Source: Candidatus Hydrogenedentota bacterium (lineage in GTDB: Bacteria; Hydrogenedentota; Hydrogenedentia; Hydrogenedentales; SLHB01). From it: 5,890 bases of DNA. Below are positions 1 to 5,878 of the stretch, piece after piece. The stretch spans positions 1-5,890 of the forward strand of contig PUOI01000451.1 in NCBI GenBank assembly GCA_003552765.1. Reading direction: 5' to 3'. Below the pieces are notes generated by a model. The model was not told where the DNA came from and ran no database searches. It saw only the letters and a list, made by a program, of their open reading frames with translations. How positions within the stretch are numbered: the stretch's first letter is position 1; each line of letters begins with the position of its first letter. A program made the translations under genes and the position numbers.

Positions 1-83
1 ACATGATCGCCGCGATCAAGCAGCCGTTCGCTGAGATGCGAGCCGATGAACCCGGCCGCCCCCGTGATAAGCACCGTAGCCAA
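1..83 (-). CDS. NAD(P)-dependent epimerase/dehydratase (extended SDR), N-terminal fragment
   Basis: Only the first 27 codons are in the window; the rest lies beyond the left edge. The visible protein begins [20 protein letters not shown]. This contains the GxxGxxG dinucleotide-binding loop (TGAAGFIG) that follows the first beta strand in extended short-chain dehydrogenases such as UDP-glucose 4-epimerase, UDP-glucuronate decarboxylase and dTDP-glucose dehydratase. These cytoplasmic enzymes use bound NAD(P) to interconvert nucleotide sugars for surface polysaccharides. The start is a TTG at 81-83. It places the Rossmann strand at residues 3-7, as usual for the family, and has a GGAGG 10 nt upstream. 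The nearby ATG at 91-93 is in another frame. The frame stays open further upstream, so an earlier GTG start cannot be excluded, but it would give an untypical N-terminal extension. The exact substrate cannot be told from this fragment. Confidence 0.88.
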   Translation of the reverse strand, partial: MATVLITGAAGFIGSHLSERLLDRGDH

Positions 84-93
84 CGAGACGCAT

Positions 94-98
94 CCTCC
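94..98 (-). promoter_or_regulatory. Ribosome binding site supporting the TTG start of the epimerase gene
   Basis: The minus strand reads GGGGAGG just here, with the GGAGG core 10 nt before the TTG at 81-83. It decides the start because no in-frame ATG is close by and the overlapping ATG at 91-93 is out of frame. Confidence 0.55.
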
Positions 99-216
99 CC
101 ACTTGTAAACGTCTTCCACCGTGTGTATCAATATGCGCTAGCCTACCACACCGCACGCCGAAATTGCTAGCACTACACGCGGTGCGGGAGATGCGTTCGC
201 GATTCGCGCGCTGTTC

Positions 217-225
217 TGCGATAAT
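217..225 (+). promoter_or_regulatory. Candidate extended -10 promoter for the small lipoprotein gene
   Basis: The sequence TGCGATAAT matches an extended -10 element (TGn followed by a TATAAT-like hexamer). The only -35 candidate is a weak TTCGCG at 196-201, at 18-nt spacing, which suits an extended -10 promoter. Transcription would start near 232 and leave a leader of about 40 nt before the ATG at 271. The surrounding 84-270 stretch separates two divergent genes and should also hold the promoter of the leftward epimerase gene, for which I found no convincing hexamers. Confidence 0.35.
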
Positions 226-270
226 CCTACTGGAGAGACATTGGAATGCGTCACGGAGGAAACAGCTCCC

Positions 271-483
271 ATGAGATACGCGCCACTCGCATACAGCTTG
301 GCGCTGGCGTTGACGGCGTTAGCGCTGTGTCCGGGCTGCGCCCACACCGGCCAGGATAAGGAACCGAGAGGGGGCATTGTATATTTCCATGGGTCCATCG
401 GAGCGTTCGAAGGAGAACCCTCGCTCGGGTTGGGGTTCAACGTGGAGCGCTTCGGCGGCGAGGCGGAGGAGCAGTGCAAATAG
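271..483 (+). CDS. Small putative lipoprotein, function unknown (70 residues)
   Basis: The protein has a basic start (MRYAP), a hydrophobic stretch at residues 6-20 rich in Leu and Ala, and then CPGCAHTG. This looks like a bacterial lipoprotein signal with lipidation at Cys23. The lipobox (Leu19-Cys20-Pro21-Gly22-Cys23) is imperfect, because Cys and Pro occupy positions where Ala, Ser or Thr are usual. The mature part would be only about 48 residues. It begins with a charged stretch (DKEPRG) and then has a Gly- and aromatic-rich segment at residues 37-62 that could form two beta strands; there is a lone Cys at residue 69. I chose the ATG at 271 because GGAGGA lies 10 nt upstream and it starts directly at the signal peptide. 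The frame is also open from a TTG at 241, but that adds ten residues without signal character. It stands alone between a divergent gene and a hairpin. I do not recognise a family. An antisense open frame covers the same stretch but lacks these features. Confidence 0.6.
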   Translation: MRYAPLAYSLALALTALALCPGCAHTGQDKEPRGGIVYFHGSIGAFEGEPSLGLGFNVERFGGEAEEQCK

Positions 484-511
484 AATCCCCGGCGGGGAGA
501 ACCGGGGATTC
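483..511 (+). terminator. Perfect 10-bp hairpin right after the small lipoprotein gene (terminator-like, no U-tract)
   Basis: The arms GAATCCCCGG (483-492) and CCGGGGATTC (502-511) pair perfectly around a 9-nt loop. The left arm starts at the last base of the lipoprotein stop codon. The position fits a terminator or mRNA 3'-end stabiliser. No run of T follows on the plus strand, and only a weak T-rich patch (CTATTTGC) follows on the minus strand, so it is not a canonical intrinsic terminator. It could also act by protecting the 3' end from exonucleases. Confidence 0.45.
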
Positions 512-544
512 ATGTGGAACTGGACGTCCCAATGTGTGAGAGAC

Positions 545-608
545 ACAGGTTGGTAAGAGCAAACCTCATGCCCGGTTCCCTGCTCCGAAATTGGGGCGCA
601 GGACCTGT
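545..608 (+). other. Possible structured RNA element in the leader region
   Basis: ACAGGT at 545-550 is complementary to ACCTGT at 603-608, enclosing a second hairpin formed by CCTGC (579-583) and GCAGG (598-602), with CC/GG pairs further inside. A competing short pairing exists between AGGTT (547-551) and AACCT (562-566). The nested layout resembles a small cis-regulatory RNA, but the helices are only 5-6 bp and do not match a riboswitch class I know. It lies upstream of the candidate promoter at 663-690, so it would be in the 842-residue gene's mRNA only if transcription starts further upstream. Chance pairing in GC-rich DNA is a real alternative. Confidence 0.2.
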
Positions 609-662
609 TATTACGGAATATTGTATGAGTTAGGTTGATATTTGTTCCAAAAACTCGCCACT

Positions 663-690
663 TTGACGAAATATGTGATATAAATCTAAG
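663..690 (+). promoter_or_regulatory. Candidate promoter of the 842-residue membrane protein gene
   Basis: This is the most AT-rich part of the window. TTGACG at 663-668 is a five-of-six match to the -35 consensus, followed at 16-nt spacing by TCTAAG (685-690), a four-of-six -10. Within the same stretch, TGATATAAA (676-684) reads as an extended -10 element that would not need a -35. The two readings give start sites near 691-697 and a leader of about 65 nt before the ATG at 760. The sequence alone does not say which is used. Confidence 0.4.
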
Positions 691-759
691 AAGGCCGTTG
701 GTGGTTTTGGGAAGGCGTGGCGTGAGGCTAGCCGGGACGGAACGCTTTGGAGCACGGTT

Positions 760-3288
760 ATGGTGAACAGTAAGAGCGGGCGATTACGGATTTACTGTAT
801 CTGCGGGAAGAAGATGAAGGTCGACCCGGCCATGTATGGCCGTCACGGGAAATGCGTGGCGTGCCGGCAGAAGTTGCGCGTGCCCGAGGCCAGCGAGATC
901 CCCGAGGGCGCCCGCGAGATTTACCTCCGCGATCACCCCGAGTTCTTGCGCGAACCGGCCCCACGAAAGAGCCCAAGCCGGGAGGCCGTCCCGGAAGCGG
1001 CTCCGCCGGAACCGCCCGAGCCGCCCGAGTTGGGCGAGGAGGAGCCCGGGGAGTGGGTTCCGATTGACGTGTTTGAGCCATTGCGGGTGCTGTACAGCTT
1101 GGACAAGAAGGTGGAGCGTCAGCTCGCCGCGCTGGAACAGCTCGCGGAGGAAGACGGCGAAGGCGAGGAGCGCAGCGCGAACAAGAGCGAACTTCTTGAG
1201 CGCCTCAACGAGATCGAGGCGGCCCAGGAGAAGCTGGACCAATTGCTGCGGCAGCGCTTGACGGAAATCGCCATCGAGCTGGCGAGTGTGGAGGAGAAGC
1301 TGGGCGAAGCGCACGTTTCGGCGCGAGTGGGGGACTTGTCCTTCGCGGAATACGAACAGCGGGCCGCGAAATTGCGGGCCCGGCGGGATGTGCTGATGCG
1401 GCGCCGCGCCAACCTGCGGGGATGGCTGGCGCTTGAGGACATTCACATGGCCGGGGGATACCGCGACGCGGATTTTGCCCAGATCCCCGATGACTTGACG
1501 CAAATCGCCTTCCCGCAGGCCGAGGAGATCACCGGGCCGTTGGCGGAGAGCTACTGCAACGCGTTGCGCGAAGCCTTGACCGAGCGCGAACGCCTGGAGC
1601 GGCGGCTTCAGGAAGCGCGGCGGCTGGACGAGGGCGCGCAGGAGGATGGGGCCAATAGCCTGGAGGACGTCCGCCGGGAATGCGAAGCCCGGCTCCAACG
1701 GATAGAGGCTTGGCTGCGCTATGTCCGGGGCCGCCTTCATCAGTTATACGCCGATCGCAAGGCGGACCTCGAGATGGCGAGGCAGAGCAGCGTGAAGTCA
1801 GGCAGCGAACCGGAGCAGGCCGTGGTCCAACGTGAGGAAGCCTTGCAGGCCGAGCTGGCGATGATTGTTGGCGCGCTCCGCGCCCAGACCCCGGAGGACG
1901 TCCCGGAAGCAGACCGTGAGGCGCAACCCGCCGGGGAAGGGGAGTTGCCTCCCCTGGAAGCCGCCCCCGCCGAAGAGCCCGAATGGAAGATGCCTACCTT
2001 CGCCGGGATCAGCCTGGACGCTGGCCTTGGCTGGATGGCGGCGGCGTTTCTTGTCGCGGCGCCTTTTCTCCCTGTGGCGGGCGGTCAGAATGTCATGGGG
2101 ATCTTCTCGGACGTCATTGGCGTGGACATATCCAACCACTGGCTCCTGACGGGGCCGTTGCTGCTCGGCGCGTCCGTCGCCGTGTTGGCCTTTATCCCCA
2201 TGCAGGCTTTGCGCAGCGCGCTGTTGTTGGCCGCCGGCGTGCTGGGGTCGTTGGCGGCGGCGGTTTACCTGTACATGGTCCTACTCCACGATCCCGGCCC
2301 CTTGGGCGAGCTGTTCGCCAACGCCGGCGTGTTTAGCCCAGGCTTGACCCTTTACATCTCGGGCATGATGCTGCTTGGCTTGGGCGGCTCGATTGGGCTT
2401 TGGGAATTCACCCGGCTTCGCCCCGCCATTCCCTTGGCCATTCTCGCGGCCGTGGGGGGGCTTGGATTGATACTGACCGATTTCGCGGGCGTGTTGCGGC
2501 CCGAACCTGCGCTTGATTACGAAGCCGAATCCGGAATACGCGCGGGCCAGTTCGAGTACGCGGCTGTCATCAGGCTGGAGAACGCCGGTCATCGCACCCT
2601 CCTCCTTGAACCGGGCTCCCGGCAGCCCAATGCCTACAGCTTCTTGCTCGAAGAACAGGTCGAGGGAGGAATGTGGCGCGATTTGAGCGAACCGCGCGCC
2701 GTTGAGGCTGCACGGCAACAGGCCCCCGGCTCGGGCGGCGGCATTCCCCGCGTGGTGCTGCCCCCAGGCGAAGAAGCCGCGTTGAGGTACCGGCTCGAAC
2801 CGGGCGCATACCGGGTGGTCGCCTCCTCAAACCGGCGGCCCATGGATGCGGCCGTGGAGTCGTTCATGCTGGAACCGCCCGATCCCGCGCTGGTGGCCCA
2901 CCTTGAGGAAGAGGAGGAACCCGCCGAGGAGCCCGATGAACCGGCCGAACCGGAACCGGCGGATGAGCCTGAAGAGGACGAAGACATTGACGAACCCGTG
3001 GAAGAAGCGCCGGAGCGTGAGCATGTCCTGGCGGAATTGCGAGGCATGGTCGGCGTGGAAGACCGCGGGCGTTGGTTCTCCATGAGGCTTCTGCACACGG
3101 ACGGAAGTGAAGAGGAAGGCCGTCTTACCTTGGGCGACATCCTATACGATGAATGGCGCCTTCAGGAATTCAACCCCGAACGTCAGACGCTCGCCATAAG
3201 CGACGGGGACCACATCTTGATCATGCGCCGCGGCGTTCCCGTGCCCTTGGCGCCGCCTCATGAAGTTGGGGACGGCGGCGGAAGCTGA
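760..3288 (+). CDS. Large membrane protein: zinc-ribbon-like N-terminus, coiled coils, five TM helices, periplasmic-type C-terminal domains
   Basis: This is 842 residues with no family I can name with confidence. Visible parts in order: residues 11-41 form a zinc-ribbon-like segment with Cys13-x-Cys15-Gly-Lys-Lys and Cys32-x-x-Cys35. A Pro/Glu linker spans about 65-98. Charged helical coiled-coil regions lie at about 103-225 and 258-372, and a second Pro/Glu/Ala linker at about 375-410. Five hydrophobic helices follow, at about 421-441, 460-480, 484-508, 524-546 and 556-576. A beta-rich domain covers about 585-707, then a very acidic linker 715-753 and a small domain at about 754-830. With five helices and a metal-binding coiled-coil N-terminus in the cytoplasm, the C-terminal half would face the periplasm; this topology is inferred. 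The ATG at 760 has GGAG 7 nt upstream and leads straight into the zinc-ribbon segment. Domain order suggests a scaffold or sensor linking cytoplasm to envelope, which is a guess. It is monocistronic here and convergent with the next gene. Confidence 0.85.
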   Translation: MVNSKSGRLRIYCICGKKMKVDPAMYGRHGKCVACRQKLRVPEASEIPEGAREIYLRDHPEFLREPAPRKSPSREAVPEAAPPEPPEPPELGEEEPGEWVPIDVFEPLRVLYSLDKKVERQLAALEQLAEEDGEGEERSANKSELLERLNEIEAAQEKLDQLLRQRLTEIAIELASVEEKLGEAHVSARVGDLSFAEYEQRAAKLRARRDVLMRRRANLRGWLALEDIHMAGGYRDADFAQIPDDLTQIAFPQAEEITGPLAESYCNALREALTERERLERRLQEARRLDEGAQEDGANSLEDVRRECEARLQRIEAWLRYVRGRLHQLYADRKADLEMARQSSVKSGSEPEQAVVQREEALQAELAMIVGALRAQTPEDVPEADREAQPAGEGELPPLEAAPAEEPEWKMPTFAGISLDAGLGWMAAAFLVAAPFLPVAGGQNVMGIFSDVIGVDISNHWLLTGPLLLGASVAVLAFIPMQALRSALLLAAGVLGSLAAAVYLYMVLLHDPGPLGELFANAGVFSPGLTLYISGMMLLGLGGSIGLWEFTRLRPAIPLAILAAVGGLGLILTDFAGVLRPEPALDYEAESGIRAGQFEYAAVIRLENAGHRTLLLEPGSRQPNAYSFLLEEQVEGGMWRDLSEPRAVEAARQQAPGSGGGIPRVVLPPGEEAALRYRLEPGAYRVVASSNRRPMDAAVESFMLEPPDPALVAHLEEEEEPAEEPDEPAEPEPADEPEEDEDIDEPVEEAPEREHVLAELRGMVGVEDRGRWFSMRLLHTDGSEEEGRLTLGDILYDEWRLQEFNPERQTLAISDGDHILIMRRGVPVPLAPPHEVGDGGGS
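2902..3018 (+). repeat. Low-complexity Glu/Pro/Asp coding tract (residues 715-753)
   Basis: This purine-rich, imperfectly repeating stretch encodes a run of Glu with interspersed Pro, Asp and Ala (for example EEPAEEPDEPAEPEPADEPE). It links the beta-rich domain to the C-terminal domain of the large membrane protein and is most likely an extended, strongly negative spacer. Codons vary (GAA and GAG, CCC and CCG), so it is not a recent exact tandem duplication. Confidence 0.7.
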
Positions 3289-3311
3289 CGAAGAAGGACG
3301 CGCCACTTTGC

Positions 3312-5015
3312 TCAGCGGCCGGTGAGTCTTTGCCGGTGTTTCTTCAGCTTTTCCTTGACCCCGTCAAGTTCCGAGTCCAAACGGTAAGCCCGCTCCCACT
3401 CGCCGATCGCTTTCTCTAGGTCGCCGCGCAACAGATACGCGTCGCCGAGATGATCCCGCAGAATGGCGTCGTCCGTGTTCATGTTGAAAATGGCTTGGCG
3501 AATCAGTTCGATGGCGCGGTCGGCGTCGCCCATGCGATAGTATACCCACCCGAGGCTGTCCAGGTAATACGGATTGCCGGGATCCAGTTGCAGCGCCCGC
3601 TGGAGAAGCTCATGGGCTTCGTCCAGCTTCATGTCCTCTTCAGCATACAGGTAGCCAAGGAAGTTCATGTACTCGGGATTGTCGGGGTCCAGTTCGAGGG
3701 CCGCCTTGAGATGATACTCGGCGCTACGAACCTCGTCCTGCGCCTTGTAAATGGAAGCCAGGTAATAGTGGAGCGCGGCGTCCGGTCCATGCGCGCGCTT
3801 GGTGGCGTGAAGCGTATATAGGGCCTCATCCAGTTGGTCGAGGGCGATGAGGCACCGCGCCAACAACATCTCCGTCACGCGGCTGGACGCCCCGTCCTTA
3901 TGCAAGGAACGCAGCTGGGCCTTGAAATAGCCGGCGGTGTCGTGAGCGCCGTAGAGGTAGAAGAGATCGTGAAGGAAGGTGTTGACCTCCTCCCGAAGGT
4001 TCCCGTCAATGCCGTCCAATTCCCGGACAAGATCCTCGTACGAGGCTCCCCGGCCGCGCCGCCCCAGCGCGCGGAACAGTTGACTGAGGATGGGGGCCTG
4101 CTCCGGCGGTTCCACACGCTCCACGGCGACGTACCGTCCGCCACGGAGGTTGAGATACATGGCTTGGATGTGGTGGCGCGGCTCGGCGTGTCCCCGTGCG
4201 AACAGGATGTTGATCGCCTGCATGGCGCGGGGCACCCTGTTGGTGCGGGCGAGTGCGGCGGCCAAGTGTTCGGGTCCGCCTTGATAGGTCGGGGATTGAT
4301 TGACCAAGGTCGAGAGCAACTCGGCGGCCTCTTCGTTCTCGTTCATCTCGAGGTGCGCCACCCCCAGCAAATAGCGCGCGCGGAGCAGGGTGGGGTCCAG
4401 CTCAAGCGCCTTCGCCAAATCTGTCCGCGCTTCCCTGGGGTTATCCATCCGGACGAGGGTCAACCCGCGCTGGAGACGCAAGGTAGCGGAATCCGGCCTC
4501 ATCTCGATGAGTTTGTCGTAGATATCCAGCGTGGCCACGAGGTCATTCGTGCTCTCCTCGGCGAGAATGAGGGCTTCATAACCCAGTGGGCTGTCGGGAT
4601 CAATCCGGATGACCTCGCGAAAGGCTTCGGCTGCTTCTTCGTATTGCCCCAGTTGGAGGTAGGCGCCCCCAAGCACCACCCAGAGACTGGGATCGCCGGG
4701 CTCCAGCTCCACGGCGCGTTCGCCGGTGCGGGCCACGTCCTCGTAGGCCTGCATCCGGAAGTAGATTTGCATCAGGCCTACGTAAAGCCCGGGATTGCGT
4801 GAGTCGTAGGCAGTGGCCACCTCCAGGGCGGCGGCGGCCTCCTCAAAGCGCCCGCCTGCCTCGTGCATCATGCCGAGCAGAAAGTGGTTCATCGCTTCCG
4901 CCCGGTCCGCGGGCTCCATCCGCGGCGGACCGATGAAGGGGGCGCCCCTTTCAAAATACGCGCAGCCCACGAGCAGCGCCACTATTGTAAGGCTACACAA
5001 TGCCTTCTGAATCAT
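3312..5015 (-). CDS. Tetratricopeptide-repeat (TPR) lipoprotein
   Basis: This 567-residue protein begins with a short signal (MIQKALCSLTIVALLVGC) and a good lipobox Leu15-Val16-Gly17-Cys18. The residue after the Cys is Ala, not Asp, so outer-membrane anchoring is expected by E. coli rules. TPR units of about 34 residues are recognisable at about 42-75, 76-109, 110-143, 144-177, 178-211 and 212-245. After a degenerate middle (about 246-378), a second block follows at about 380-412, 413-446, 447-482, 483-516 and 517-550. The second block has YLDSLGWVYYRMGDADRAIE and then DHLGDAYLLRGDLEKA. This pattern is familiar from TPR lipoproteins of many Gram-negative bacteria, including those encoded near lolB in Proteobacteria. 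TPR arrays bind partner proteins, so a role in envelope assembly or scaffolding is likely but unproven. The start is ATG at 5013-5015 with AAGGA 6 nt upstream, 2 nt after the rnhB stop codon. A 322-residue frame on the opposite strand is a codon-bias shadow. Confidence 0.92.
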   Translation of the reverse strand: MIQKALCSLTIVALLVGCAYFERGAPFIGPPRMEPADRAEAMNHFLLGMMHEAGGRFEEAAAALEVATAYDSRNPGLYVGLMQIYFRMQAYEDVARTGERAVELEPGDPSLWVVLGGAYLQLGQYEEAAEAFREVIRIDPDSPLGYEALILAEESTNDLVATLDIYDKLIEMRPDSATLRLQRGLTLVRMDNPREARTDLAKALELDPTLLRARYLLGVAHLEMNENEEAAELLSTLVNQSPTYQGGPEHLAAALARTNRVPRAMQAINILFARGHAEPRHHIQAMYLNLRGGRYVAVERVEPPEQAPILSQLFRALGRRGRGASYEDLVRELDGIDGNLREEVNTFLHDLFYLYGAHDTAGYFKAQLRSLHKDGASSRVTEMLLARCLIALDQLDEALYTLHATKRAHGPDAALHYYLASIYKAQDEVRSAEYHLKAALELDPDNPEYMNFLGYLYAEEDMKLDEAHELLQRALQLDPGNPYYLDSLGWVYYRMGDADRAIELIRQAIFNMNTDDAILRDHLGDAYLLRGDLEKAIGEWERAYRLDSELDGVKEKLKKHRQRLTGR

Positions 5016-5017
5016 AC

Positions 5018-5827
5018 TTAGTCCTTACGATCTCCGCCTGCGAACCGGACCGCGCCGTGCTGACGCGCCGCCTCCGCCACGGGAGCGAAGCTCCGCCGGT
5101 GCGCGGGGCAGGGACCCATCGCTCGCAACGCGGCGATGTGTTCGGCGGTGGGATAGCCCTTGTTTCGCGCGAATCCATACCCCGGATAGGTCTCGTCTAA
5201 CTCTACCATAAGACGGTCCCGCGTGACCTTCGCCACGATGGACGCCGCCGCGATCGACATGGAAAGGCTATCCCCTCCTCGAATCCGCACTTGCCGTGTC
5301 GGACACGATGGCAGAACGAAGCCATCCACCAGCACACAATCCGGAGCGGGATCCAGCTCTTGCACCGCCAACTCCATTGCATGGTAGTTTGCGCTTTGAA
5401 TGCCCTGAAAATCAATAGTCTCGGCTTGCGCCACCCCAACCGCGATGTCATGTCCCGGCTGGTGGAGCACGTCAAATAGGCGCTCCCGCTCGCTGGCCTT
5501 GAGTTGTTTGGAATCGTTTAAGCCCGGAACAGGCTCCCCCAGCACCACGGCCGCCGCCACCAACGGTCCGGCCAAGGGACCGCGCCCGGCTTCGTCAACG
5601 CCCGCCACGCGCCGATGCCCGGCCTCGCGCGCCTCGTTCTCAAAGCGCAACATGGAGGCGGCCTGCTCCTTCTCTTCTTCCGCCGCGGCGCTCCGGCGGA
5701 GGCATTCCCGATGCAACGCGCGGGCGCCAGCTCGGCCATCTTCCGCGAGCCCCCTCAGAAAATCCTCGTCATACGGCGGGCCCGCCCGGACCACCGCGCG
5801 AAGTTCGGCTAGCGTTCGGCCTGGCAT
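5018..5827 (-). CDS. rnhB: Ribonuclease HII
   Basis: RNase HII cuts RNA in RNA/DNA hybrids and starts removal of single ribonucleotides misincorporated in DNA, using a two-metal-ion active site in the cytoplasm. Numbering is from the ATG at 5825-5827 (269 residues). Visible signatures: VAGVDEAGRGPLAGP with the catalytic pair Asp78-Glu79 and the Gly81-Arg82-Gly83 motif that senses the ribonucleotide; LNDSKQL; VLVDG with Asp168; GGDSLSMSIAAASIVAKVTR with Asp186; and YPGYGFARNKGYPTAEH near the C-terminus with the substrate-contacting Tyr217. All four metal ligands are present. About 70 residues precede the core, as in Bacillus subtilis RnhB, and the N-terminal TLAELRAVV is reminiscent of that protein's start, which supports the ATG choice. 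GGGAGG lies 10 nt upstream. An in-frame TTG at 5843-5845 overlaps that GGGAGG and the terminator T-tract, so it is unlikely. The gene is followed after 2 nt by the TPR lipoprotein gene, probably co-transcribed. Confidence 0.97.
   Translation of the reverse strand: MPGRTLAELRAVVRAGPPYDEDFLRGLAEDGRAGARALHRECLRRSAAAEEEKEQAASMLRFENEAREAGHRRVAGVDEAGRGPLAGPLVAAAVVLGEPVPGLNDSKQLKASERERLFDVLHQPGHDIAVGVAQAETIDFQGIQSANYHAMELAVQELDPAPDCVLVDGFVLPSCPTRQVRIRGGDSLSMSIAAASIVAKVTRDRLMVELDETYPGYGFARNKGYPTAEHIAALRAMGPCPAHRRSFAPVAEAARQHGAVRFAGGDRKD
5022..5026 (-). promoter_or_regulatory. Ribosome binding site of the TPR gene inside the 3' end of rnhB
   Basis: The minus strand reads AAGGA, placed 6 nt before the ATG of the TPR lipoprotein gene. 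It lies within the final rnhB codons (GAT CGT AAG GAC TAA). Ribosomes finishing rnhB would clear or cover this site, which points to translational coupling. Confidence 0.65.
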
Positions 5828-5837
5828 TTCACGGGGG

Positions 5838-5843
5838 CCTCCC
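5838..5843 (-). promoter_or_regulatory. Ribosome binding site that decides the rnhB start
   Basis: The minus strand reads GGGAGG, 10 nt before the ATG at 5825-5827. It sits directly after the T-tract of the terminator and overlaps the alternative TTG, which argues for the downstream ATG. Confidence 0.6.
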
Positions 5844-5878
5844 AAAAAACAAAAAGGGACGGAATCCGATTCCGTCCC
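5844..5878 (-). terminator. Strong rho-independent terminator reading leftward, just upstream of rnhB
   Basis: On the minus strand, GGGACGGAATC and GATTCCGTCCC are perfectly complementary around one central base (5856-5866 and 5868-5878). In practice this folds as a stem of about 9 bp with a small loop. It is followed at once by TTTTTGTTTTTT (5855-5844). This is a textbook intrinsic terminator for transcription moving leftward, either ending a gene beyond the right edge or acting as an attenuator in the rnhB leader. On the plus strand no T-run follows, so it is one-directional. Confidence 0.85.

Noticed and set aside
138..171. Repeated GCTAGC palindromes (138-143, 166-171, also 727-732 and 5808-5813)
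   Set aside because: Six-base palindromes at irregular spacing, one of them inside the rnhB coding region; no consistent position relative to promoters.
138..479. 113-residue minus-strand frame opposite the small lipoprotein
   Set aside because: It has no plausible ribosome binding site or recognisable protein feature, while the plus strand has a ribosome binding site, a signal peptide and a following hairpin.
559..602. c-di-GMP-I riboswitch resemblance (GCAAACC)
   Set aside because: Only one short conserved string is present; the flanking stem with its GAAA loop and the second conserved half are absent.
533..610. Possible 5' end of a group II intron (GTGTGAGAGACAC after a hairpin)
   Set aside because: The GTGYG-like start after a terminator-type stem is suggestive, but no domain V, reverse transcriptase or intron 3' end is present before the next gene.
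656..665. Direct 10-bp repeat CGCCACTTTG, also at 3301-3310, flanking the large gene
   Set aside because: The copies are 2.6 kb apart and short, with no associated transposase, inverted ends or attachment-site features, so chance is adequate.
784..1740. 318-residue open frame on the minus strand
   Set aside because: It is antisense to the Glu/Arg/Leu-rich coiled-coil part of the large membrane protein. Its Leu/Gln/Arg/Pro composition is the expected shadow of that GC-rich coding strand.
3834..4802. Long 322-residue open frame on the plus strand
   Set aside because: It lies wholly antisense to the TPR lipoprotein gene, has no domain or ribosome binding site that I recognise, and is explained by the codon bias of the TPR gene.
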